Shown here: positions 10,113 through 20,375 of the stretch, one piece after another
Numbering within the stretch: the first letter of the stretch is position 1
How the letters are laid out: each line of letters starts with the position of its first letter
Assembly: GCA_963575745.1 (NCBI GenBank)
Contig: CAUYUJ010022404.1
Coordinates: 522,501-555,000, forward strand
Length of the DNA: 32,500 bases
Reading direction: 5' to 3'
Source of the DNA: Prorocentrum cordatum
Lineage: Eukaryota > Sar > Dinophyceae > Prorocentrales > Prorocentraceae
Translations under genes and position numbers: made by a program
Notes under the pieces: model-generated
Told to the model about the DNA's origin: nothing
Seen by the model: the letters and a program-made list of their open reading frames with translations, nothing else
The model's database searches: none

Positions 10113-11680
10113 GCTTCGTGACTCCGTAGGGAGCTCCACCGAAGGCCCCAGTGGCTGTGATCACATGCGTCGCGCCATTCAGTACGGCGCTTCGTGGCCC
10201 CATCGGGAGCTTCACCGAAGGCCCCAGTGGCTGTGACCACATGCGTCCCGCGTCACCCAGTATGGCGTTTCGTGATCACGTTGTGAGATCCACCGAAGGC
10301 CCCAATGGCTGTGACCACATGCGTCCCGCGCCACCCAGTACGGCGCTTCGTGGCCCCATAGGGAACCCCAGCGAAGGCCCCAATGGCTGTGACCACATGC
10401 GTCCCGCACCACTCAGTACAGCGTTTCGGACCCCCATAGAAAAGCCACCGAAAGCTCCCAAAGGCTGTGACCGCATGCGTCCCGCGCCACTCAGTACGGC
10501 GTTTCGTGGCCCAATGGGGAGCTCCACCGAAAGCCCCAAAAGGCTGTGACCACATGAGTCCCGCGCCATTCAGTACGGCGCTTCGTGGCCCCATCGGGAG
10601 CTCCACCGAAGGCCCCAGTGGCTGTGACCACATGCGTCCCGCGTCACCCAGTACGGCTCTTCGTGGCCCATGGGGAGCTCCGCCGAAGGCCCCAATGGCT
10701 GTGACCACATACGTCCCGCGTCACCCAATTCGGCGCTTCGTGACTCCATAGGGAACCCCAGCGAAAGCCCCAATGGCTGAGACCACATGCGTCCCGCGCC
10801 ACCCAGTACGGCGTTTAGCTCCACTGAAGGCCCTAGAAGGCTGTGACCACATGCGTCCCGCGCCACTCAGTACGGCGTTTCGTGGCCCAATGGGGAACCC
10901 CACCGAAAGCCCCAAAAGGCTGTGACCACATGCGTCCCGCGCCATTCAGTACGGCGCTTCGTGGCCTCATCGGGAGCTTCACGGGCCCCAGCGCATGCAT
11001 CCCGCGCCATTCAGTACGGCGATTCGTGGCCCCATCGGGAGCTTCATCGAAGGCCCCAGTGGCTGTGACCACATGCGTCCCAGTCAGTACGGCGTTTCGT
11101 GATCACATTGTGAGCTCCACCGAAGGCCCAATGGCTGTGACCACATGCGTCCCGCGCCACCCAGTACGGCGCTTCGTGGCCCCATCAGAATTCCACCGAA
11201 AACCCCTGTGGCTGTGATCGCACGCGTCCCGCGCCATTTAGTACGGCGTTTCGGACCCCCATAGGAAAGCCACCGAAAGCCCCTGTGGCTGTGACCACAC
11301 GCGTCCCGCGCCATCCAGTACGCCACTTCGTAGCCCCATTGGGAGCTCCACCGAAGGCCCGACCGCATGCGTCCCGCGCCACTAAGTACGGCGCTTCGTG
11401 GCCCCATAGGGAGCTCCACCGAAGGCCCCAATGGCTGTGATCATATGCGTCCGCGCCACTAAGTACGGCGCCTCGTGGCCCCATAGGGAGCTCCACCGAA
11501 GGCCCCAATGGCTGTGATCATATGCGTCCGCGCCACCCAGTACAGCGCTTCGTGGCCCCATACGGAGCTCCACCGAAGGCCCCAGTGGCGAGGTTCGCCT
11601 GCGTCCCTCCCCGCCGATTTCGGCATGACCCTCACGCGCTTCGTGGCCCCATAAGGATATCCACCGAAGGCAATACCCAC
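10113..11680 (+). repeat. ~78-bp tandem array, about 21 units
   Basis: Each unit reads about CTTCGTGGCCCCATAGGG, AGCTCCACCGAAGGCCCC, TGGCTGTGACCACATGCGTC, CCGCGCCACCCAGTACGGCG. Variant units (CGTGATCAC at 10271 and 11098; CGGACCCCC at 10427 and 11252) recur in the same order about 826 bp apart. The last two units change towards the 88-bp array found at 30391. Confidence 0.95.
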
Positions 11681-11699
11681 AACGGCGATACTCGCAACT

Positions 11700-12047
11700 G
11701 AACGTTGGCCCCTTAGCAAGAACTTGCTTATACAGCAGCGGGACCCCAATCAACATAGCTGTTTGGGGAAGCGCGGTAAAGGAGGGCATGCGAACGGGAA
11801 CGGAAATGGGGCACGACCGACGGGGAACGGACATGAAGGAAAGGGAGAAAGAGAGGCGACATTTCCAGCTGGGCTTCCCTGGTTGTGCCACGCTCTCGAT
11901 GGTATCTATGACAATAGCACGAGCACGTGTTGGCAAGACAACGCGGCCTGGACAACCTCTTGGACAACCCCGCAAGGATCCGGACACCCCCCCCCCGGAC
12001 AACCCCCCCTTGGACAAGCCTCCCCAAACGTTGTCCCATAAGATAGA
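11700..12047. other. No recognisable gene
   Basis: Mixed sequence with GGACAACC repeats at 11948-12020. No motif is seen in the open frames. Confidence 0.4.
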
Positions 12048-12233
12048 ATACTCCAGATTTCGCAATAAAGGGAGGGGGGTCTCATTTCGGGGGGGGTCTC
12101 TTCCAGGCTATCTTGGAGGGCCTGGGGGGGTCTGGGGACGACGTTTTGGAGGGTTCTCCCACGAGGGGGGGTCTGAAATGGCTTGTCTTGGATGGTCCAG
12201 ACCCCCTCCCTTTTATTACGAAATCTGCAGTAT
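12048..12233. mobile_element. Inverted-repeat element with ~35-bp ends
   Basis: Left end 12048-12082 and right end 12199-12233 are inverted repeats with about 90 percent identity, beginning ATACTCCAGATTTCG and ATACTGCAGATTTCG. A TA lies at each edge, consistent with a TA target duplication, but it falls inside the palindromic end and is ambiguous. The interior is G-rich and non-coding. Confidence 0.7.
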
Positions 12234-12236
12234 GGT

Positions 12237-12400
12237 GGGGGGGGGGGTGCAAATCATGACCGCCGGCATGTGCGCGGTCCAGCGGGGGGGCCAGGGCCGT
12301 AATGAAACGAGAAGAGGCGCCATGAGATCTGGGGAAATGTCATGGCCCACGCCATGATACTCACCGCCCCCTAGTCATCACCCCCCTCTTTTCCGCCCCC
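12237..12400 (+). repeat. Dispersed repeat G, copy 1
   Basis: About 164 bp shared with 17872-18031. G-rich start, CCGGCGGCAYGTGCGCGG-like centre, then AGAAGAGGCGCCATGA, TCATGGCC, and a C-rich end. GCCATGA and TCATGGC form an internal palindrome. Confidence 0.75.
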
Positions 12401-12547
12401 GACATCAGATAGAGTATGGCTGGGCCCTTCGCCAGGATGCTGTTTTCCCCCGCAGCGTCGGACCTCTGGCGCCAAGGAGCGGCCCTGTGCAGCTGGCGGC
12501 CCTCCCGACGGCCCCAGTGGCTGCGTTCGCAGGCGCCCACCGCGCCC

Positions 12548-12567
12548 AGGAGGAGGAGGAGGAGGAG

Positions 12568-12602
<35 letters not shown>

Positions 12603-12655
12603 GGAGAAAGAGGAGGAGGAGAAAGAGGAGGAGGAGGAGGAACAGGAGGAGGAGG
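12548..12655 (+). repeat. (GGA)n microsatellite
   Basis: Impure GGA tract with AAG and AAA interruptions. Confidence 0.95.
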
Positions 12656-12732
12656 ACGAAGGGCGGCCCTGGCGGCGCCGCCAGGGGGGACGGGTCCAGC
12701 GCCGACTCGAGAAATCCGCGGGGACGGCCCCT

Positions 12733-12859
12733 GGCCATCGCTCGGACGTCCATTCCCTGTGTATTTTTCGGTTTCGCGCGCGGCTTTCTCGCCAACGGAT
12801 CAAGGATGCTCCCCGAGGGTCCTCGCCGAAGGAAAAACTGCACCCGTCCGAGCGATGCC
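12733..12859. mobile_element. Inverted-repeat element, GGCCATCGCTCGGACG family, copy 2
   Basis: The 127-bp element has the same terminal inverted repeats and a similar interior to 2535-2640, with about 20 bp more in the middle. No target duplication is obvious. Confidence 0.65.
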
Positions 12860-12919
12860 GAGCCTCACACCGTTCGTGGCCCTGAGGAGGCTCCTCCGGA
12901 TGCGGTGCACACAGCAATG

Positions 12920-13080
12920 AAGGGGCCCCAGGACACACAAATAAATACACACAAATAAACAGATTCCATATATTTTCCCATATTTTCTGGGTTTCTGTCT
13001 TCCCCCCCACTTCCCATATTTTCCCATATTTTCTTGGGAATCGAGGATTAATTGTGTCTGTGTGTTTTTTCCTCTCCTGA
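12920..13080 (+). repeat. Dispersed repeat R, copy 2
   Basis: Same family as 7478-7642. It contains ACACACAAATAAAC and a CCCATATTTTC motif repeated. Confidence 0.75.
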
Positions 13081-13232
13081 AGCGACGGCGCTCACAGCCG
13101 CATGTGGCTGGGCCCTTCGCCGGGCCACTGCCGCGGCGGCGGCCCTCGGGGCCCGACGACCGGACCGGGTTCTTGCGGCAGGCGGCCCTCCCTCGGCTTA
13201 TGGCCTCCCGCAGAGGGGCATGCCCGACTCGA

Positions 13233-13381
13233 CCCTGACCTTCCAGGAGGGCTAAAAAATAGCACCCGACCTCAAAAACCTACCCCAGAGCTATTCTACG
13301 TCTTGGTCTTAGGCTGCTTCGTTTAGGTTTTTAGGTTTTTAGGTCTCCAGTGCTAAAAAATAGCTCTCTGGAAGGTCAGGG
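13233..13381 (+). mobile_element. MITE-like element, copy 1
   Basis: This 149-bp element has perfect 14-bp terminal inverted repeats (CCCTGACCTTCCAG) and a 2-bp duplication, GA, on both sides. It is AT-rich inside, with GCTAAAAAATAGC near each end. It is about 90 percent alike to the copies at 13536 and 20064, all in the same orientation. No coding capacity. Confidence 0.85.
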
Positions 13382-13535
13382 GAGCCACCGCGCAGCGTGT
13401 CGACACGGACGTCTCGGCCGCGGCACGCGCTGCGTGCCCCGACGGGCGCGTCCGGGCCGCCGGGGGTCGGCGGACGTCGGGGGGCCGCGGCCGGCGTGAG
13501 CGCTCCGCGTCGTGGCCCCTGGGGGGCGCCTCCGT

Positions 13536-13683
13536 CCCTGATCTTCCAGGAGGGCTAAAAAATAGCACCCGACCTAAAAACCTATCCCAGAGCTATTCTA
13601 CGTCTTGGTTTTAGGCTGTTTCGTTTGGTTTTTTAGGTTATCAGGCCTCCAGTGCTAAAAAATAGCTCTCTGGAAGGTCAGGG
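13536..13683 (+). mobile_element. MITE-like element, copy 2
   Basis: This 148-bp copy has the same termini (one change, CCCTGATC, at the left end) and is flanked by a GT duplication. It lies 154 bp after copy 1. The intervening DNA is very GC-rich with no visible gene. Confidence 0.85.
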
Positions 13684-13795
13684 GTGGAGGGGCAGGAGGC
13701 GAGGGGTGCGGACCCTGGTCCGCACCCAGCTCGGTCCTCGTCAGTCCGAGGGCCATCCTCGCGACTCGGCGACGGCGCATGGACCGTGGCCAGGA

Positions 13796-14024
13796 TCTCC
13801 TCCTCCTCGTCCTCCTCCTTCTCCCCTTCCTCCTCCTCCTCCTCCTCTTCTTCCTCCTCCTCTTTGTCCTCTTCTTCCTCCTCCTCCTTCTCCTCTTCCT
13901 CCTCCTCTTTCTCCTCTTCCTCCTCCTCCTCCTCCTCCTCCTCCTCCTCCTCCCCCTCCCTCCTCCTCCTCCTCCTCCTCCTCCTCCTCCTCCCCTCCTC
14001 CTCTCCTCCTCCTCCTCGCCTCCT
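13796..14024 (+). repeat. (CTC)n microsatellite
   Basis: About 230 bp of CTC with CTT interruptions. Acidic, arginine-rich or serine-rich frames across it are artefacts. Confidence 0.95.
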
Positions 14025-14239
14025 GGCGTTGACAAGATGCCGCGACATCCAGGTCGTGGCGCCCATGAGAGCTGCAGTCGAGACATCGTTCGTTTCTCGT
14101 CTGCCCTGGCGTGAGCCACACAAGCCCGGACGGCCAGGTGCCCTGCGGGGTGAAAACTGCCAGCGCTTGGACGCCTTCGTCCCTGGCGATGGCCTCAACT
14201 TCCAAGGAAGACGCTGCTCTTGGGTCGTCTTCGCGTCTT

Positions 14240-15190
14240 CGTGGGGGCCTGTTGGGGCGATATCTGGGTGTCCGGGGCCGTCTTGGAACGTCGGGGAGCT
14301 GAACAGGCAGGAACTGGGATACCCATCAAACACCGAAGGAAAATCAAGGATTTTGGCTTCTTGGGGCCCTTTGGGAGTGCCCTGGAAACCCTTTGGGCCG
14401 TGTTGGAAGTCTTGTGGGCCATTTGGAGGCCATCTTGGGCGCGTTAGAGCGATGTTTCGGTGACTGTAGACCTCTTGGAGGCCTCTCGCGGCCCTTTTTC
14501 ATCTGTGTGGGAGCTGTCTTGGGCCGTCCTGGGGGCGTCCCTGGGCCGTCTCGGCGCCCTCATGGGGGCTTGTTCGGGCGATATTTGGGTGTCCAGGACC
14601 GTCTTGGAGCGTCGGGACGCTGAACAGGCAGAAACGCTGAAATCAATAAAAAACCAACGGAATATCAATGACTTTGGCTTTTTTGGGCCCTTCGATGAAT
14701 TCTGTTGGAGACCCCCTGGGCCGTGTTGGAAGCCTTTTGGGCCATCTGGAAGCCATCTTGGGCGTGTCTCAGCGATATGTCAGCGTTTCGAGCCCTCTTG
14801 GAGGCCTCTTGCGGCCCTTTTCATCTGCGTTGGGGCTGTCTTGGGCCGTCTGGGGGCGGCCATGGGTCGTCTCGGCGCACTCGTGGGAGATTGTTTTGAC
14901 GATATCTGGGCATCCCGGGCCGTCTTGGAGCGTCGGGACGCCGAGCAGGCAGAAACGCTAAAATGCACCAAATGCCTGAAGAACATCTTGGCTGCTTGGG
15001 GCCCTTTTGGGAGTGTTCCTGGAGACCCCTTGGGCCGTGTTGGAAGCCTGTTGAGCCATCTGGAAGCCATCTTGGGCGTGTTCGAGCGATATTTTTGCGA
15101 CTTTAGCCCTCTTGCGAGCCTCTTGGGACCGTTTTCATTTGATTGGGGCTGTCTTGGGCTGTCTCGGGGCAGCTTTCCCCCATGCGCAGT
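14240..15190 (+). repeat. ~320-bp tandem repeat, about three units
   Basis: Repeat starts at about 14243, 14563 and 14884 (TTGTTCGGGCGATATTTGGG type). Each unit has GGCCGTCTTGGAGCGTCGGG, an AT-richer patch with AATCAA, TTTTGGGCC, and GGAGGCCTCT. Related words occur in reverse orientation at 31380-32090. Confidence 0.85.
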
Positions 15191-15237
15191 CAAGGGCCCC
15201 CTCCTGGGCTCCCCCCGCCTGGCGCCCAGGGAGATGA

Positions 15238-15248
15238 GATACACACAC

Positions 15249-15280
<32 letters not shown>

Positions 15281-15290
15281 GTACAGATGC
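15238..15290. repeat. (CA)n and (TA)n microsatellite
   Basis: ACACACATATGTGTG followed by about 20 bp of TA. 15291-15700 has no recognisable gene; it holds CTCAACATTTTGA-like words on both strands. Confidence 0.9.
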
Positions 15291-15703
15291 GGATATTATC
15301 ATACGCACCTCTCCGAGGGAATTCAGCTCAGAGGCGGCCATTACTTGAAGCCGTCCCGTCCTGTGTGTGCGAGATCGTTTTGGCCGTTTCGCTCGGGGGA
15401 TCCTCAACATTTTGAAAGTCGGACGCAGCCCTCGCGCAGATCGCGACGTGACGGTCCAACAACACAAAGGAGTCTCAACATTTGACAAGAACCTTCAACA
15501 ACAACTTTGGTGTTCAATGTTTTGAGAGGTCGCTCTTCGAAAAACAAATGCTTCGCGTGAGCAATCCCCCACAGTCGAAACCCGATGTTTTTAATGCTGT
15601 CCTCATATTATGCAAAACGAAGGTTTCGCTCGAGACATCCTCCACGCAGTGGTGTGGGAGCTCCTTCTCATCTGCAATCGCAAAGTGTGGAACACACTCC
15701 TGC

Positions 15704-15802
15704 GCCACACACACACAGCACACACAACACACACACACACACAACACACAACACACTCACAACACACACACACAACACACGACACACAACGCACACACAT
15801 CG
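15704..15802. repeat. (CA)n microsatellite
   Basis: CACACA with AACACA interruptions. 15803-16030 is pyrimidine-rich with no gene. Confidence 0.9.
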
Positions 15803-16035
15803 AAAGTTGTGTCAACCCCTCTTGCGTTCGACTGCGATCCCGCTGTTGCACCTCCTTCCCAACGCCTCCCTGGTGATCCTCACTACCCTCATTCCCACTT
15901 TGCCCTGCTTCTCCATCTCCTTTTTCCTCGTCCTCGGATCCGACCTCCTATTCCTCTTCTTGTCGATTTCCTGCGATGCTTACGTGCTGCACTTCTGCTT
16001 GTGTGAGTCTGGGCACGCATGTGCCACTTGTATTT

Positions 16036-16160
16036 TTCTATCTCTCTCTATATGTGTATATATATATATATATACATAAACATATTCATTACCATATGTG
16101 TATACATACATCTATATGTTGTCACATGCCTCTATATGTAGGTATACACATACACGCTCC
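16036..16160. repeat. (TA)n tract and imperfect hairpin
   Basis: A TA tract (16056-16076) is followed by TGTGTATACATACATCTATA and its loose complement (16097-16153). Confidence 0.7.
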
Positions 16161-16870
16161 CCCCCCGCGAGGAGTATACAGACGATAGGGCCGCCTCGCA
16201 TCTCCGATGGCCTCCCCCTCTCCCGCCTCCTCCCCCTCCCCCGCCTCCTCCGCACCCTTCTCTCGGGGGGGCCCTCCGCCTCGCCCCCCCTGCCGATCCT
16301 CCGAACAAGGCCGCGTGCAGTTCGGCAGGGGCTCCGGCATCAGCCGAGCGCCGGTCGGGGCGCGTCGTCCGCCGCCTTGACGAGGGGAGGGCGGAGCCGG
16401 GAGCGACGAGAACGACGAGTCGCGCGACGGGGCAGCGGCAAGCAGCTTATCCGTCGGAGTCAGGGCCCATTGTAGAGGAAGCGAGCTCTATACACCGACG
16501 CGTGTTCCAAACCTGCTGTGCAAACAATGAAGCGGATCCTGGTGTGTCCGGGATCCTGGTGTATACCTTTGTCGTCGTTTCCCCCAGAAGACGAGTACAC
16601 ACCACACCACCCCGGCGTCGTCCCCTCGACCCTCAAAAATGCTGTTTCGCCCGCCACTGGTAATGTATAGGTTCCAATATCCGACAGTAGTTGACTTGAG
16701 GCAAGTCCCCAGGACTCCAGGCGAGCGCCGGAAAGGATCGGGTCTTGCGCGAGACGGCGCACCGACCTGACGCGGCGGCGCACGCGGGCCGCAAGCGCGG
16801 CAGGCTACATTGGAACGGGGGCGCGGACGCGCGACCTTACGGGGTCAACTTGCGCGAGAATGTCCGTGCA
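16161..16870. other. No recognisable gene
   Basis: GC-rich DNA, then a 107-codon minus-strand frame (16460-16783) without third-position GC bias or motifs. A short duplication, GGATCCTGGTGT, occurs at 16533 and 16551. Confidence 0.4.
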
Positions 16871-16884
16871 GTCGCACCCGCTCT

Positions 16885-16968
16885 TCTTCTGGTCGTTCTC
16901 AGTAGTATGTTTCTTCTTCTTCCTCTTCTTATTATGTTTCTTCTTCTTCTTCTTCTTCTCTCCAGTGG
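16885..16968 (+). repeat. (CTT)n microsatellite
   Basis: CTT repeats interrupted by TATTATG and AGTAGTATG. Confidence 0.85.
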
Positions 16969-17871
16969 CTCTAAGTCAGGCTAGGCCCACCCACACCGGT
17001 CAAATTTCATCCACTGGTCTCCGATGACAGTGGCCAGAATTGTCAAACCTGGGCAAGTGTGCTTGATCTTAGACGCGGAGACATTTCATACGAAAGCAAG
17101 GACTGGGGCAGAGACGGGGCATCAGTCTGCGCACGCGCAAAAGCGCGCCGAAGAGCGGACAGTGACCCCTGGCGGGCGAAGCGTGATGCCCGCTCCAGCA
17201 CCGGAACACGAACGTCTAAGCAAGGGGGAGGAGAGGCCGAGCGGACTCACCGTTGGAGTCTTTGTGGGGCGCCCTGCGGTTGGCCTTTTTTGGTAAATCC
17301 CTGAGGAAGCCTCCAAAGGGTAAGTCGGGCATCCCCCGACAGGGGGACTTTGGGCGAAAAATAAAAACAATACTCAAAACATATCCCCCAATGGGCAACA
17401 ATTCTCAAACAATCGTCCCCAGACTATGTTTTAACTAGTTTTGAATATTCCTCCTGTAGAGGGACAGGCCTGACTTAATCCAAAGGCTTGGATTCTTTGT
17501 GGCCTCCGAGGGCCTGCAGAGGCTGGGGACCTCTGAAGACCTCAAGGGACGCGTTCTTGGCGGGTTCTCCAGGGACCTCTCAGAGCATTCTGGGGCCTTC
17601 GGGAAACTCCCAGGCTCTCCGGGGAACCGAACCACTGTGCCGTCACAACATCCACATGATTCGATCTTGATCCTGTTGGCTCGCGCGCGTGCCGTCATCA
17701 TCACGAGCCCGAGGAAGAGAGATCGCGAAGCAGAGCTGCACCCCCAACCGAGAGGCAGCCGAACCCCCCTCTGGAGACCAGACCACGCAGGCACAATCCG
17801 AACATGGGGGTCCCAAGGCGAGGGAGCTCGGACCGCGGAGTCGGGGGCGTCCCAGAGGGGGGCGTCCAAGA
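16969..17871. other. No recognisable gene
   Basis: 17285-17475 is AT-richer and contains an imperfect hairpin around 17310-17355. CTGTAGAGGGACA followed by GCC at 17453 recurs at 19289. No coding signal. Confidence 0.4.
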
Positions 17872-18031
17872 GGGGGGGGGGCGCAAGTCATGGCCGGCGG
17901 CACGTGCGCGGCCTAGGGGGGGGGCGGGAACCGTATTGAAATAAGAAGAGGCGCCATGAAATCTGGGGAGATATCATGGCCCCCGCCATGGCATCCCCCC
18001 CCCAATCATCGCCCCCCTCTTGGCCGCACCC
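17872..18031 (+). repeat. Dispersed repeat G, copy 2
   Basis: Same family as 12237-12400, with about 75-80 percent identity by eye. Confidence 0.75.
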
Positions 18032-18238
18032 CGCGGGAAGCCGCGATGCACGGACGAGCGGACCAAACGGTGGCCAGGGAGCCGGCCTCGCCCCCCTGGG
18101 GCGCGTGCCCACGCAGGGCGCACTCTTCCGAGGGAGCGCGGGGAGGTGGCACCTGCACCACCACACGGGCGATCGGCGTGCTGTTCACCCACAACTCCTC
18201 CGATGGGCTCGAGAGTGGGGAGTGGAGAACCAATCTGA

Positions 18239-18398
18239 AGGGGCCCAGAGACAAAGGAATCAATACACACACATCCCAGGATTCCCCATACGTTATGATA
18301 TGTTATGTTCTTGATGCTCGTTTTCTCCCCCCAGTTCCCATAGTTTCCATCCTGGGTGTTCACGATTCATTGTGTCTGTGCTTTCTTGTCCCTCCTGA
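18239..18398 (+). repeat. Dispersed repeat R, copy 3
   Basis: Same family as 7478-7642. It lies 207 bp after a copy of dispersed repeat G, the same order as at 12237-13080. Confidence 0.75.
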
Positions 18399-18781
18399 TA
18401 ATCAGGCCTCCCGAGAACGTGCACCATTCCCCTTCCCCCCTAACCCCTGGAGCAAAATGGGGCCACAGATCGTCGATCGTGGTCAGGGGGCAGCGGGAGG
18501 TCGTCATGGTGCTGTGGCGGCGCCGTTTCATCGAGGGGGAGCGCGTTATGGCGCTCAGGGGGGGGGGGGGACACTCAGCTGGAATCGGCGATGCGTCGGC
18601 GATGAGGCTCCGATGGCGCATCGCCGCACGCTCCCGGACGGGGTGGGCCGTCGGGCCCCTGCCGGCGAGGAGCGGGCGAGTGGGGGCCGCTTCGCCCCCC
18701 CCCCCCCCCTCGAGCCCGCCCTCCCTCTCACGCCGCCCCTGGCTGCCTCCTGGCGTCCCGCTCGAGGCACCTGCCCCCTGC
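18399..18781. other. No recognisable gene
   Basis: GC-rich, with G and C homopolymer runs at 18559-18572 and 18697-18710. Confidence 0.4.
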
Positions 18782-18953
18782 TAAAACAGGGCTAGGATCG
18801 GGATAAATCGCTCCAGAGCGTTCAGGAGCGCTCTCAGAGCGTTCCGGAACGCTCTGGAGCGGCCGCGGCGCCCAATACATCCTCCAAACCCGCCGATTCT
18901 CAGAGATTTCGAGTTATCCCGATCCGATTTTGTCCCGATCTTCGCGTCGTTTT
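18782..18953 (+). mobile_element. Palindromic dispersed element, copy B
   Basis: About 172 bp with only a handful of differences from 5890-6061. The high identity across about 13 kb shows recent copying. Flanking DNA is unrelated, and no clear target duplication was found. Confidence 0.8.
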
Positions 18954-19454
18954 GCCTGCCCTTCGAAAGAAGGAAAGAAGGCGTGCACGTTAACTTTGAG
19001 GTCCGCCCCGGGCTTCTCGGGTCGGCTCCGGACTCCCCCCTCCCTGGCGCAAGGGAGCGCACCAGGGGGCGCCGCTGGAGGCGCCGCTGAGGGGGGGTCC
19101 AACGCACGTCCAGCACTCCGCGCGGATCGCCGAACGTTCCTCTTTGCCCGGCTACGCCTCGGTCGGTCATGTCCTCCCAGGACGGAACATCAAACATGGT
19201 CAAGCATACACCAACAGGGTCAAGCAGAAATGGAAAGGCCGAGCCCATACGATCTTTTTGTTTGACTATGTCTGAGCGCTCCTGCTGTAGAGGGACACGC
19301 CCGACGTCACCCCAGGCAAGGAGCGCCCTCTGGTGCGCGGCTCGCCCACCGTCGCAGGCGGTGCAGCAGCCGCCGCCCTGTGCGCTCGGGTCGGATCCTC
19401 CCGATTCCGCCCCCCGACGCCGCGCACCTGTGGCCGGCCTCGAGCTTACCCCCG
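18954..19454. other. No recognisable gene
   Basis: GC-rich sequence with short open frames on both strands and no motif. Confidence 0.4.
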
Positions 19455-19503
19455 CTCCTCCTCCTCCTCCTCCTCCTCCTCCTCCTCCTCCTCCTCCTCC
19501 TCC
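19455..19503 (+). repeat. (CTC)n microsatellite upstream of an SL relic
   Basis: Pure CTC tract that ends four bases before the degenerate DinoSL. Confidence 0.95.
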
Positions 19504-19506
19504 ACC

Positions 19507-19527
19507 CCCGTAGCCACCTGGCTCAAG
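19507..19527 (+). other. Degenerate DinoSL relic
   Basis: CCGTAGCCA, then CCT, then GGCTCAAG matches the DinoSL except that its TTTT is replaced by CCT. It directly follows a (TCC)n tract (19455-19503), the same arrangement seen at the LINE 5' end. Confidence 0.6.
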
Positions 19528-19662
19528 TCTCACGGAGCTTACTTCCCGTGGGTCCCGACTCCAGAGGCTCAAGCCCAAGGCGATGGCAGCCTTGGGGATG
19601 TGCCCTCGGAAGCCGAGGGAGTCTTTCAGATCGGCACCGAGAGGCAAGGGGGGTGCCAAGCA
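19528..19662 (+). pseudogene. Possible remnant of an SL-headed retroposed cDNA
   Basis: The stretch after the SL relic has an ATG at 19583 with a 47-codon frame ending at 19726. A second frame is also open (KSHGAYFPWVPTPEAQ). An AT-rich inverted-repeat element starts at 19663 and interrupts it. No protein family is recognised, so only the SL relic supports the call. Confidence 0.25.
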
Positions 19663-19830
19663 TACACCCTGCGAAATGCTTAAGAAATCATGGGTTAAGA
19701 AATTCATCGTCTCAGAACTTGAATAAAACACAGAACTTCTATCAAAATCTCGGGATTTACACTGAAAAGTTAAGAATAATCGAGACTCTGGCCGAAAACT
19801 TAGGTTTTCTTAAGCATCGCCTAAGGTGTA
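19663..19830. mobile_element. AT-rich inverted-repeat element
   Basis: Inverted ends of about 27 bp share TACACC, GCGA and ATGCTTAAGAAA, with small gaps. The interior is AT-rich in a GC-rich setting. Non-coding. Confidence 0.6.
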
Positions 19831-20063
19831 GGGATAGGGGTCTGTTGCCAGCTGGCAGGCCCCAGGGTCACTCCAGCGAGGGGCCCGCGGACCTCCCCGG
19901 CGGACCCTCCCGCCTGCAGCGGACCTCCCCGCCAGCCGCGGCCTTCTGCCGAGGCCCCTGTCGCCCCCCCCCCTGGCCCTCCCAGGCGCCTGCGGCGAAG
20001 GACGCCCCGGAGGGGACAGCCAGGAGACGGGTTGGGGGGCGCGTCCTGGGGGGGGGGCGATCA

Positions 20064-20213
20064 CCCTGACCTTCCAGGAGGGCTAAACATAGCACCCGAC
20101 CTAAACACCTACCCCAGAGCTGTGCTACGTCTTGGTTTTTAGGCCGCTTCGTTCAGTTTTTTGTATGTCTTTAGGCCTCCAGTGCTAAAAAATAGCTCTC
20201 TGGAAGGTCAGGG
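20064..20213 (+). mobile_element. MITE-like element, copy 3
   Basis: This 150-bp copy has intact 14-bp terminal inverted repeats and is flanked by a CA duplication. It is the most diverged in the centre. Confidence 0.85.
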
Positions 20214-20220
20214 CAGATTA

Positions 20221-20375
20221 GGGAGCCCACAAAGGACGTACGCGCCCAGCTATGTACATGAACACGGCCCCTCGATTCGCGAGACCGGCCGCGACATACG
20301 AACATTTGTGCAATTCGTGCTCTCGAAACCAGCGTGGATTCATGTACATGTACGTCCTTCTTTCGCTCCCGACAG
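20221..20375 (+). repeat. Dispersed repeat with GTGGATTCAYGTAC core, copy 1
   Basis: Shares GGGAGCCCAC, ACGAAC, TCGAAAMCARCGTGGATTCA-like and TTCGCTCC blocks with 29414-29535, with an extra ~30 bp in the middle. 20376-20504 is GC-rich without a gene. Confidence 0.6.

Noticed and set aside
8839-11680. Regularly spaced repeats considered as CRISPR-like
   Set aside because: Whole units are repeated head to tail with no unique spacers, in eukaryotic DNA with no cas genes.
13321-13345. TTTAGG-type words resembling a plant-type telomere repeat
   Set aside because: Only about three irregular units inside a MITE copy, and absent from the other copies.
15482-16079. Open frames rich in His and Thr
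   Set aside because: Translated (CA)n microsatellite.
16460-16783. 107-codon minus-strand frame
   Set aside because: No domain, no third-position GC bias, and no ATG-supported start or splice context.
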